64,000 nucleotides of DNA from Aquipuribacter nitratireducens. Its GTDB lineage: Bacteria; Actinomycetota; Actinomycetes; Actinomycetales; JBBAYJ01. Numbering within the stretch: position 1 is the stretch's first letter; every line of letters begins with the position of its first letter. Positions 19,409 through 26,413 of the stretch are shown here, piece by piece. The notes below the pieces were generated by a model that searched no databases, was not told the origin of the DNA, and saw only the letters and a program-made list of their open reading frames with translations. The DNA is taken from positions 124,001-188,000 of the forward strand of contig NZ_JBBEOG010000002.1 in the NCBI RefSeq assembly GCF_037860835.1. Reading direction: 5' to 3'. The position numbers were made by a program, and so were the translations under genes.

Positions 19409-21439
19409 TCAGGCGGGCAGCACCTGGATGCACGCCGGGCGGGCCCCGGCGAAGACGCCGTCGTAGGGGAACGTCGAGCGCGGGTTCGCGTAGGACGCGT
19501 CCCCGAAGTCCCCCGGGTGCTGGACGGCCACGAGGACGTAGCCGTCCTGCGCCTTGACCTGCGGGCCGCAGGTCTCCGCGCCCGTCGGCACCGCGAGGAA
19601 CTGCTGGACCCGGCCGCGTTCGGGCCCCTCGACGGGCACGAGGTACAGCCCGTCGTTGTAGCCGATGGTGCCGGGCTGGCCGTCGGTCGAGACCCACAGG
19701 TTGCCGGCGTCGTCGAACGCGAGGTTGTCCGGGCAGCTGATGGGGCTCACCGGACCGTCCCAGCCGCCGAAGTACGTGAGGACCGACTCGTCCTCGGGGT
19801 CGCCGCACAGCAGGAGGATGGTCCACGTGAACGTCCTGCCCGTCGGGTCGCCGGCGTCCTCACGGAGCTCGATGACGTGGCCGTCCTTGTTGTTCGCGCG
19901 CGGGTTCGCCTCGTCGGTCTGCGCGCCGGTGCGGCGCGTGTTGTTCGTGCACGCGATGTAGACGAACCCCGACACCGGGCTCGGCTCGACGTCCTCCGGC
20001 CGGTCGAGACCGGTCGCGCCGACGGTGTCGGCGGCGACGCGCGTGTAGACGAGGACCTCCTCCACGCTCATGCCCGGCACCATCGAGCGGCCGTCGACGA
20101 CGAGCGGCAGCCACGTCCCGGTGCCGTCGTACTCGCCGTCCGCGAGGCCGTCGCCGACGAACCTCGCGACGTAGAGGTCGCCGTCGCTCAGCAGCGTCTT
20201 GTTGTGGCGACGCGCTGCCTGCGACGGGCCCTCCCGGAAGGTGTCGCGGGAGACGAACTTGTAGAGGTAGTCGAAGCGGTTGTCGTCGCCGGAGTAGGCG
20301 ACCGCGTGCCCGCTCGGGGCGATCTGCACGTGGGCGCCCTCGTGCTTGAAGCGACCCATCGCGGTGTGCTTGACGGGCGCCTCGTCCGGGTTCTCGGGGT
20401 CGAGCTCGACCACCCAGTTGAAGCGGTTCGGCTCGTTGCGGGTGGCCGTGTTGCGAAGGTCGAAGCGACTCTGGACGGCGCCCCAGCCGCGGCCGGCGGT
20501 GTTCAGGCCGTAGCGGGCCTCGCGGGCCGTCGGGTCGGTCGGACCGGTGAAGTACTGGTCGACGTTCTCCTCGCCCGACAGCACCGTGCCCCACGGGGTC
20601 GTCGAGCCCGCGCAGTTGTTGAGGGTGCCGAACACGCGCGTGCCGGTCGGGTCCTCGCTCGTCCGCAGCAGCGGGGAGCCGGCGGCCGGCCCGTCGAGGA
20701 CGAACTGGGTGTCGAGGGTGATGCGCCGGTTGTACCGGGAGCGGCGCAGCGCCTCCCACGGGGCGCCCTTGCCGCGGCGCTTCACCTCGACGACGGACAT
20801 GCCGTGGGCGTACATCGCGGTCTCGAGGTTGCGCAGCCGCGCGGCCTCGTCGGTGGTCCCGTAGTCGGGGAACATCAGCTCGTCGTTCGTGTACTCGTGG
20901 TTGGCCACGAGCAGGCCGCGGTTGCCGTTGCCGCGGAACGGGACGACGTCGAGGTAGTCGTTGTTGTAGCCGAACTGCTTCTTCTGGGCCTCGGCGCTCT
21001 GGTTCTGCGGGTCCCAGGCGGGTGCCCCGGCCTCGACCGGGTCGCCCCACGCGATGATCGGGTGCCAGCGCCAGCCGGCGGGGACGGTGACGTCGTCGAC
21101 GGTGTTGCCGACGGGGTCGATCGCGGTGAACCCGAAGGCGCCGGTCGAGCCGACGGCGACTCGCGGCCGGGGAGCCGCCGCAGCGGGGGCGATGCCGGAC
21201 AGCCCGGCGAGCGCGGCCCCGGCGACGGTGCCGGCCAGGACGGAGCGGCGGGAGGCGCGGCGCTGCAGCGCCTGGCGTGCGACGTCGACGAAGCGCTCGG
21301 TGCCCGAGGTGTTCTCGTCCGGTCGGGCGCACGCGTCGGCGCACTTCCAGTGGCAGACGCTCGCGCTGCGGGAACCGTGGGTGCGGCCGGTCATGGGGAG
21401 CACGGTGAGGAGCCGACGGGACTCCGGGGCGATGGTCAC
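19409..21439 (-). CDS. phoX: PhoX-family secreted phosphatase (DUF839), Tat substrate
   Basis: 676-residue calcium/iron-dependent alkaline phosphatase family member that releases phosphate from organic esters outside the membrane. The N-terminus has the family cysteine cluster CHWKCADAC (residues 29-37) followed by a twin-arginine signal SRRSVLAGTVAGAALAGL from residue 63 and an AAAA cleavage site near 88. The mature part has GNNRGLLVANHEYTNDELMFPDY-like and VLSGEENVDQYF segments, KHEGAHVQIAPSGHAVAYSGDDNRFDYLYKFVS and a late SPISCPDNLAFDDAGNLWVSTDGQ. GTG start with ggagga six bases upstream. A two-unit PHO-box-like repeat lies about 77 bases upstream, consistent with phosphate-starvation control. 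Confidence 0.92.
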   Translation of the reverse strand: MTIAPESRRLLTVLPMTGRTHGSRSASVCHWKCADACARPDENTSGTERFVDVARQALQRRASRRSVLAGTVAGAALAGLSGIAPAAAAPRPRVAVGSTGAFGFTAIDPVGNTVDDVTVPAGWRWHPIIAWGDPVEAGAPAWDPQNQSAEAQKKQFGYNNDYLDVVPFRGNGNRGLLVANHEYTNDELMFPDYGTTDEAARLRNLETAMYAHGMSVVEVKRRGKGAPWEALRRSRYNRRITLDTQFVLDGPAAGSPLLRTSEDPTGTRVFGTLNNCAGSTTPWGTVLSGEENVDQYFTGPTDPTAREARYGLNTAGRGWGAVQSRFDLRNTATRNEPNRFNWVVELDPENPDEAPVKHTAMGRFKHEGAHVQIAPSGHAVAYSGDDNRFDYLYKFVSRDTFREGPSQAARRHNKTLLSDGDLYVARFVGDGLADGEYDGTGTWLPLVVDGRSMVPGMSVEEVLVYTRVAADTVGATGLDRPEDVEPSPVSGFVYIACTNNTRRTGAQTDEANPRANNKDGHVIELREDAGDPTGRTFTWTILLLCGDPEDESVLTYFGGWDGPVSPISCPDNLAFDDAGNLWVSTDGQPGTIGYNDGLYLVPVEGPERGRVQQFLAVPTGAETCGPQVKAQDGYVLVAVQHPGDFGDASYANPRSTFPYDGVFAGARPACIQVLPA

Positions 21440-21515
21440 AGGGTCCTCCGAGGACGCTGAACGGGGTCAGTGGACGAGCGCGACCCTGGCCCCGGCGTCT
21501 TGCCGCACGGTGGCG

Positions 21516-21537
21516 GACGGGTGAACGGCGGACGAAC
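21516..21537 (-). promoter_or_regulatory. PHO-box-like direct repeat upstream of phoX
   Basis: Read on the minus strand, two contiguous 11-base units GTTCGTCCGCC and GTTCACCCGTC fit the actinobacterial PhoP direct-repeat consensus (GTTCACCYGGC-like). They lie 77 bases upstream of the phoX GTG. The second unit, with a matching GTTCACCC at 21552-21559 on the plus strand, can also form a hairpin downstream of rarD, so a terminator role is an alternative. Confidence 0.5.
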
Positions 21538-21585
21538 TCGGCATGACGCCGCGGTTCACCCGGCTGTGGTGGGATGCGCGACCGC

Positions 21586-22524
21586 TCAGGTCGCGGTCGT
21601 CGCCTCCGCGAGCCGCGCCTCGGCGCGCGCCTGCGCCCTCGCCCTGGCCCCGGTGCGCAGGCCGTCCGCGGTGAGGACGACGAGGGCGCACCACACGAGG
21701 GCGAAGCCGGCGAGGCGCAGCGGCGGCATCGGCTCGCCGAAGACGAGCGTCCCGATGAGCAGCTGCATGACGGGTGTGACGTACTGCAGGAGCCCGATCG
21801 TCGACAGCGGCACGCGCCGGGCCGCCGCGGCGAACAGCAGCAGCGGGGCGGCCGTCAGCGCGCCGGACAGCACGAGGAACGTCGTGTGCCACGGACCCTC
21901 GGAGACGAGTGTCCCGCTGCCCTGCGCCTGGAGCCACAGCACCCCGGCGAGGGCCGGCAGGAACAGCACGGCCGTCTCCACGGTGAGACCGGGCAGCGCA
22001 CCGACGCCCTGCCCGCTGCCCTGGCCGACCCGGTTCTTCAGCAGCCCGTAGCTGCCGAAGCTCGCGGCCAGCGCGAGGGCGATCCACGGCGGACGGCCGT
22101 AGTCGACGGTGAGGACGACGACGGCCGAGGCGGCGATCCCGACCGCGACCCACTGCGCGCGCCGCAGCCGCTCGTGGAGCAGCAGCACGCCGAGCAGCAC
22201 CGACACGAGCGGGTTGATGAAGTACCCGAGGGACGTCTCGACGACCTGCTCGGTGTTGACGGCCCAGATGAACACGCCCCAGTTGATGCTCAGCACCGCC
22301 GCCGCGGCGGCGAGCAGGAGCACCTGCCGCCGGGTCACCGCCCGCAGCGCCGCCCACGCGCGCGCCGCCGCGATGAGGACCAGACACGTCAGCAGGGACC
22401 ACACGATGCGGTGGAGGACGATCTCGACCGCGCCCGCGGACTGCAGCAGCCGGAAGTACAGGGGGAACAGCCCCCACATCCCGTAGGCGCCGAGCGCGAG
22501 CGCGACCCCCGCGCGGCCCGTCAC
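21586..22524 (-). CDS. rarD: EamA-family transporter, RarD type
   Basis: 312-residue drug/metabolite transporter superfamily protein with ten predicted helices. N-terminus MTGRAGVALALGAYGMWGLFPLYFRLLQSAGAVEIVLHRIVWSLL, INWGVFIWAVNTEQVVETSLGYFINPLVSVLLGVLLLHERL and LLQYVTPVMQLLIGTLVFGEPMPPLRLAGFALVW are close to RarD. The E. coli name comes from chloramphenicol resistance; the substrate is not established. GTG start lies four bases after the serA stop, so the two are probably co-transcribed, and an amino-acid-related export role is conceivable. Confidence 0.9.
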   Translation of the reverse strand: MTGRAGVALALGAYGMWGLFPLYFRLLQSAGAVEIVLHRIVWSLLTCLVLIAAARAWAALRAVTRRQVLLLAAAAAVLSINWGVFIWAVNTEQVVETSLGYFINPLVSVLLGVLLLHERLRRAQWVAVGIAASAVVVLTVDYGRPPWIALALAASFGSYGLLKNRVGQGSGQGVGALPGLTVETAVLFLPALAGVLWLQAQGSGTLVSEGPWHTTFLVLSGALTAAPLLLFAAAARRVPLSTIGLLQYVTPVMQLLIGTLVFGEPMPPLRLAGFALVWCALVVLTADGLRTGARARAQARAEARLAEATTAT

Positions 22525-22528
22525 CGCG

Positions 22529-23767
22529 TCACGACGCCAGCAGCCGGGTGGAGATGGTCTCCGGGACCTCCGCGAGGGCCGCGAGCACCCCGGCCGGCGC
22601 GACGCCGCCGGCCGTCCCGATGTCGGTGAGGGCGTAGCCGACGGCGCCACGGGTGCTGAGGAGCTGACCCTCGATGTTGACGCCGCGCTCGGCGAGCAGC
22701 TGGTTGACCCGGGCCATGGCTCCGGGGACGTTGTGGTGCAGGTGCGCGATGCGGCAGGTGCCGGGGCGCGGGTCCATCGTCACCTGCGGGAGGTTGACCG
22801 ACAGGGTCGTCGTGCCGGCGCCGGCGTAGTCGCGGAGCTTCGCGGCGGTGAAGCGGCCGATGTCCTGCTGCGCCTCGGCGGTCGAGCCCGCGATGTGGGG
22901 GGTGAGGATGACGTTGCGGAGGCCGCGGAGCTCGGAGTGGAACGGGTCGCCCTTGCGCTTGGGCTCGTCGGGGAACACGTCGACGGCGGCACCGGCGATG
23001 TGGCCGGACTCGATGTGCCGGCGCAGCGCGGCGTAGTCGACGACGAAGCCCCGCGACAGGTTGAGGAAGATGCTGCGCGGGCGCATCGCGGCGAACTGGG
23101 CGGCACCGAACATGCCGGCGTTCCCCGAGCGGCCGTCGACGTGGAGCGTCACGGTGTCGGCCTCCGCGAGGAGCTCGTCGAGGCTCGCGCACGCCCGCGC
23201 GTTGCCGAGCGCGAGCTTCTCCGTGGTGTCGTAGAACATCACGCGCATGCCGAGGGCCTCGGCGACGACCGACAGCTGGCTGCCGATGTTGCCGTAGCCG
23301 ACGATGCCGAGCGTGCGGCCGCGGACCTCGTGGGCGCCGTCGGCGCTCTTGTCCCACACGCCGGCGTGCATCTGGTCGTCGCGCTCGGTGAGCCGCCGGG
23401 CCAGGGAGATGATCTCGGCGACGGCGATCTCGACGACGCTGCGGGTGTTGGAGAACGGCGCGTTGAACACCGCGACACCCCGGTCGGTGGCCGCGGCGAG
23501 GTCGATCTGGTTGGTGCCGATGCAGAACGCGCCGATGGCGAGGAGGTCGTCGGTACCGGCGAGCACCTCCCGCGTGACGTGTGTCGTCGAGCGGATGCCG
23601 AGCACCGAGACCCCGGGCAGGGCGGCCGCCAGCTCCGCCTCGTCCATCGCGCCCGGGTGCGTGCGCACCTCGAACCCGGCCGTCGACAGCAGCTCGACCG
23701 CGTACGGGTGGATGTTCTCCAGGAGGAGGGCGACGGGCCGGGCGGTGGTGTCGGGCACGACCGCCAT
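22529..23767 (-). CDS. serA: D-3-phosphoglycerate dehydrogenase, short ACT form
   Basis: First step of serine synthesis: oxidises 3-phosphoglycerate with NAD. 412 residues, the length of the E. coli-type enzyme. Seen: GIRSTTHVTREVLAG, the NAD-binding GIVGYGNIGSQLSVVAEALGM, NLSRGFVVDYAALRRHIESGHIAGAAVDVFPDEP with the catalytic Arg/Glu region, the LTPHIAGSTAEAQ histidine, and a C-terminal ACT domain (TCRIAHLHHNVPGAMARVNQLLAERGVNI) that would bind serine as feedback inhibitor. ATG at 23767. Upstream the regulator gene on the same strand ends 35 bases away. Confidence 0.94.
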   Translation of the reverse strand: MAVVPDTTARPVALLLENIHPYAVELLSTAGFEVRTHPGAMDEAELAAALPGVSVLGIRSTTHVTREVLAGTDDLLAIGAFCIGTNQIDLAAATDRGVAVFNAPFSNTRSVVEIAVAEIISLARRLTERDDQMHAGVWDKSADGAHEVRGRTLGIVGYGNIGSQLSVVAEALGMRVMFYDTTEKLALGNARACASLDELLAEADTVTLHVDGRSGNAGMFGAAQFAAMRPRSIFLNLSRGFVVDYAALRRHIESGHIAGAAVDVFPDEPKRKGDPFHSELRGLRNVILTPHIAGSTAEAQQDIGRFTAAKLRDYAGAGTTTLSVNLPQVTMDPRPGTCRIAHLHHNVPGAMARVNQLLAERGVNIEGQLLSTRGAVGYALTDIGTAGGVAPAGVLAALAEVPETISTRLLAS

Positions 23768-23802
23768 GGTCCCATCCCGCGACCGGGTGCCGGTCCGTGG
23801 TC

Positions 23803-24360
23803 TCAGTCGCGGTCCGGGTCCGGGTGCAGGGCGTAGAAGAACGACCACGGCTCGCCCCGCGGGTCGCGGGCGTGCACCCGGTACTCCTCCGCGAGGGCGT
23901 GGAGACGCTCGGCGAGCTCGGCCTGCTGGTCCGGGGTGAGGCGGAGGCCGAGCCGGGCCATCGGGAAGTCGCGCGCGGGGGAGCGGGTGACGCCGTCGAC
24001 GAAGGACTGGACGAGCGCGTTGTCGCCGCCGCTGCCGTCGATCCACCACGACTTCCCCGTGGCGCGGTAGGGCCGGGGGCGGGAGCCGCGCGGGCCGCGC
24101 TCGGCCGGGAGGGCCTCGAGGAAGCCGGTGTCGACGAGCGTGCGGACGTGGTGCAGGACCGTCGCCGGTGCCATCCCGAGCCGCTCGGCGAGCCGGGCGT
24201 TGGTCTGCGGCACGTCGAGGCACATGCGGAGGATCCGCAGCCGGAGGCCGGAGGCGAGTGCCCGCGCCTCGGCGTCCGTCGGGGGGCGGCGCGTGGCGGC
24301 GTCGTGCGGCTCGTCCCGCGGCTCGTCCCGCGGCTCGTCGTGCGCCGGGGTGCTCGCCAC
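23803..24360 (-). CDS. winged-helix transcriptional regulator (ArsR-like)
   Basis: 185 residues with a basic winged helix near residues 30-95: ALASGLRLRILRMCLDVPQTNARLAERLGMAPATVLHHVRTLVDTGFLEAL. The C-terminal half (SWWIDGSGGDNALVQSFVDGV, LRLTPDQQAELAERLHALAEEYRVHA) resembles the effector or dimer region of ArsR-type regulators often paired with transporters. The GTG at 24360 is chosen because it sits six bases after TACCCT, a leaderless arrangement; the frame is open further upstream. Divergent from an MFS gene across a 68-base region holding a dyad, so it probably represses both. Confidence 0.82.
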   Translation of the reverse strand: MASTPAHDEPRDEPRDEPHDAATRRPPTDAEARALASGLRLRILRMCLDVPQTNARLAERLGMAPATVLHHVRTLVDTGFLEALPAERGPRGSRPRPYRATGKSWWIDGSGGDNALVQSFVDGVTRSPARDFPMARLGLRLTPDQQAELAERLHALAEEYRVHARDPRGEPWSFFYALHPDPDRD

Positions 24361-24389
24361 GGCGCCAGGGTACCCGCAGGGCAGTGACC

Positions 24390-24407
24390 GATTGACTCTT
24401 CCCAATC
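24390..24407. promoter_or_regulatory. candidate operator between the regulator and the MFS transporter
   Basis: Dyad GATTG, eight bases, CAATC. It covers the MFS -35 TTGACT (24392-24397), which is followed 18 bases later by GACCCT (24416-24421) and, seven bases on, by the GTG at 24429. On the other strand TACCCT (24372-24367) serves the regulator, and the dyad sits at its -35 position. One bound dimer could shut both promoters. Confidence 0.5.
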
Positions 24408-24428
24408 AGTCGCGCGACCCTGAGCGCC

Positions 24429-25760
24429 GTGACCGCTCCGCACGACGTCCGTCCGCCCGGTGAGGCTGCCGGCGGGCGCCTGCGCCGCTGGTACCGGCAG
24501 AGCCTCGTCGGGCACCCCGTGGGTCGGGACTTCCGGCAGCTGTGGATCGGCGACACCATCGGCCAGGTCGGCACGCAGGTCGGCACGATCGCGCTGCCGC
24601 TGCTCGCGGTGTCCGTGCTCGGGGCGGGCGAGTGGGAGATGGGCCTGCTTGCCACGTCGGAGAACCTCGCGTTCCTCCTCGTGGGCCTGCCGGCGGGCGC
24701 GTGGGTCGACCGGATGCGCAAGCGTCACGTGCTCGTCTGGGGCGACGTCGTCCGCGGGGTCGCGCTGCTGTCGTTGCCGGCGGCGTGGCTGCTCGGTGTC
24801 CTCAGCTTCCCGCTCGTGCTGGCGGTCGCGGTCGTCATGGGCGTCGCGACGGTGTTCTTCGACGTCGCGTACCAGAGCTACCTGCCCTCGCTCGTGCCGT
24901 CGTCGCGGATCAGCGAGGGCAACGCCAGGCTCCAGGTGTCCCACTCCGCCGCCCAGGTCGCCGGCCCGGGGCTCGGCGGCGGCCTCGTCGGCCTCGTCGG
25001 CGCCCCGCTCGTCCTCCTCGCCGACGCGGTGTCGTTCCTCGGGTCCGTCGTCTTCACCCTGCGGATCCGGCACCGCGAGGAGCCGCCGCCTCGGGAGGGT
25101 CGCCGCCCCCTGCACGTCGAGATCGGCGAGGGGCTCGGGTTCGTCCTGCGCCAGCCGCTCCTGCGCCGCATCGTGGCGACGACGGCGCTGTCGAACTTCG
25201 CGAGCAACATCGGCGGGGCGCTGCTCGTGCTCTACGTCGTCCGCGACCTCGGGCTCTCGGAGGCGCAGCTCGGACTGGTCCTCAGCGTGGGGGCGATCGG
25301 CGGCCTGGTCGGTGCCGTCGCCTCCGGCGCCGTCATGCGGCTGCTCGGCGAGGGGCGCACGATCGCGCTGGTGATCGTGCCCGCGTCGGGGGCGGCGGCG
25401 CTCGTGCCGCTGGCGGCGGGCCGGGACACGGTCGTCGCGTTCGCGCTGCTCGCGGTGTCCATGGCGGTGTACGGCTTCGGGGTGGTCGTCTACAACGTCG
25501 CGCAGGTGTCGTTCCGGCAGCGGCTGTGCCCTGCCCCGCTGCTCGGCAGGATGAACGCCTCGGTCCGCTTCATCGTGTGGGGCGTGACGCCGATCGGGGC
25601 CTTCGTCGGCGGCGTCGTCGGGGCGCAGGCCGGGATCCTCACCGCCCTGTGGCTCGGCGTGGCCCTCGAGCTCGTCGCGGTCCTGCCCGTGCTGCTGAGC
25701 CCGCTGCTGCGGATGCGCGACCTGCCCCGCGGTCTGGACGCCCACGCGGCGGCCCCCTGA
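24429..25760 (+). CDS. MFS transporter (enterobactin-exporter/macrolide-efflux-like)
   Basis: 443-residue major facilitator with about twelve helices. Seen: DFRQLWIGDTIGQVGTQVGTIALPLLAVSVLGAGEWEMGLLATSENLAFLLVGLPAGAWVDRMRKRHVLVWGDVVRG, the motif A loop (GAWVDRMRKR), and the second half beginning near RRIVATTALSNFASNIGGALLVLYVVRDLGL. This is the MFS_3 pattern of exporters such as EntS and MefA; the substrate is unknown. GTG start without ribosome binding site, preceded by a -35/-10 pair under a dyad. Its TGA is immediately followed by the first copy of the 31-base repeat. Confidence 0.9.
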   Translation: MTAPHDVRPPGEAAGGRLRRWYRQSLVGHPVGRDFRQLWIGDTIGQVGTQVGTIALPLLAVSVLGAGEWEMGLLATSENLAFLLVGLPAGAWVDRMRKRHVLVWGDVVRGVALLSLPAAWLLGVLSFPLVLAVAVVMGVATVFFDVAYQSYLPSLVPSSRISEGNARLQVSHSAAQVAGPGLGGGLVGLVGAPLVLLADAVSFLGSVVFTLRIRHREEPPPREGRRPLHVEIGEGLGFVLRQPLLRRIVATTALSNFASNIGGALLVLYVVRDLGLSEAQLGLVLSVGAIGGLVGAVASGAVMRLLGEGRTIALVIVPASGAAALVPLAAGRDTVVAFALLAVSMAVYGFGVVVYNVAQVSFRQRLCPAPLLGRMNASVRFIVWGVTPIGAFVGGVVGAQAGILTALWLGVALELVAVLPVLLSPLLRMRDLPRGLDAHAAAP

Positions 25761-25840
25761 GTCTGCGTTTCTGTCGACGTCCGGCACGGATGTCTGCGTT
25801 CTTGTCGACGTCCGGCACGGATGTCTGCGTTTCGGTCACC
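25761..25840 (+). repeat. left array: three 18-bp cores at 31-bp period
   Basis: Core GTCTGCGTTTCTGTCGAC at 25761-25778, repeated with two mismatches at 25792-25809 and with three at 25823-25840. The two 13-base spacers are identical (GTCCGGCACGGAT), and each can fold as TCCG-gca-CGGA, extendable to eight-base arms with core bases. The array starts at the base after the MFS stop codon. Inverted with respect to the array at 26322-26401. Confidence 0.9.
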
Positions 25841-25879
25841 GAGGACACGGGCCCAGCGGAGCGGCCTGCCCGATCTGAC

Positions 25880-25902
25880 CGGTGTGCACCGATCTGTTGA
25901 CA
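25880..25902 (+). promoter_or_regulatory. promoter with adjacent palindrome for the small secreted protein
   Basis: TTGACA at 25897-25902 is a consensus -35; CAGCAT 16 bases later is a possible -10. Just upstream the 12-base palindrome CGGTGTGCACCG (25880-25891) could bind a regulator. The coding ATG is at 25978 behind a gagaggga ribosome binding site. Confidence 0.45.
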
Positions 25903-25977
25903 CATGTCGGGACCGGGGCAGCATGGGGCGCGGTCGGCGCCGACCCGCGGTGCCGACCGGACGAGAGGGAGACCCCC

Positions 25978-26307
25978 ATGCGTGTCCTCACGACCACCGC
26001 GCTGGCCGGCGGCGTCGCCGCAGCAGCCGTCCTCGGCCTCGGCGCCGCCCCCGCCTCGGCGGACCACGTCCACTTCCGGGTCCTCGGGAACGGCGACTGC
26101 GTGCTCCTCGCCCCCGACGGCGGCGAGAAGCACGTCCAGCTGCCGAACGCCGACGGCTTCGCCGACAACCGCAAGCACCCGCTCCACGTCAAGGTGCACC
26201 TCGGCACCCCAGGCAGCGTCGGCGAGATCTACGTCGCCTACCCGGCCTCCGGCGTCCTCAACCCCGAGGCCGTCGAGCTGTGCGGCGGGGAGTTCGTCAA
26301 CGGCTGA
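25978..26307 (+). CDS. small secreted protein of unknown function
   Basis: 109 residues. Sec signal peptide with cleavage after ASA at 26-28, leaving an 81-residue mature protein DHVHFRVLGNGDCVLLAPDGGEKHVQLPNADG and so on. Two cysteines (41 and 102) could form one disulfide bridging start and end of the domain; six histidines in the first half of the mature chain (30, 32, 52, 67, 70, 74) hint at metal binding but prove nothing. ATG behind gagaggga. Codon use matches the host. It is the only gene inside the inverted 31-bp-period repeats. I do not recognise the family. Confidence 0.75.
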   Translation: MRVLTTTALAGGVAAAAVLGLGAAPASADHVHFRVLGNGDCVLLAPDGGEKHVQLPNADGFADNRKHPLHVKVHLGTPGSVGEIYVAYPASGVLNPEAVELCGGEFVNG

Positions 26308-26321
26308 CCGACCGCGCCCAC

Positions 26322-26401
26322 GTCGGCAGAACTGCAGACGTACGGCGCGTAGGTCCACAGAAACGCAGACGTACGGCGCGTAGGTCGACAGAAACGCAGA
26401 C
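26322..26401 (-). repeat. right array: three inverted 18-bp cores at 31-bp period
   Basis: Reading the minus strand from 26401: the core is identical to the left outermost copy at 26401-26384, has one mismatch at 26370-26353 and three at 26339-26322. The two 13-base spacers are identical to each other (CTACGCGCCGTAC on this strand) but differ from the left-hand spacer. They keep the fold TACG-cgc-CGTA, so one C-G pair on the left is an A-T pair here. The array lies between the small gene and the convergent korB stop. Confidence 0.9.
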
Positions 26402-26413
26402 GTCGCGGCGCGG

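Larger units (their letters stand above)
25761..26401. other. 641-bp cassette bounded by inverted repeat arrays; possible miniature mobile element
   Basis: The two three-copy arrays face each other across the gene at 25978-26307. Both outermost cores are identical, both innermost cores carry three mismatches, and the borders coincide with the stop codon of the MFS gene on the left and lie 12 bases from the korB stop codon on the right. No transposase and no target-site duplication are visible. A structured element carrying a passenger gene is one reading; paired transcription-termination or RNA-stabilising repeats around an ordinary gene is another. Confidence 0.4.

Noticed and set aside
21516-21562. 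Rho-independent terminator of rarD
   Set aside because: GGGTGAAC and GTTCACCC can pair, but the sequence also fits a PHO box for phoX and has a long loop and no U-run; I recorded it as regulatory and left termination as an alternative.
22521-25787. A 1088-codon minus-strand open frame
   Set aside because: It reads across serA, the regulator and antisense to the MFS gene with no recognisable domain; the true genes in other frames explain the region.
25761-26401. CRISPR-like arrays
   Set aside because: Repeats recur at regular spacing, but the repeat is only 18 bp, the spacers are 13 bp and identical within an array, there are three copies per side, and no cas gene is present.
25761-26401. 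Insertion sequence
   Set aside because: No transposase and no flanking target duplication are visible, so I kept it only as a possible miniature element.
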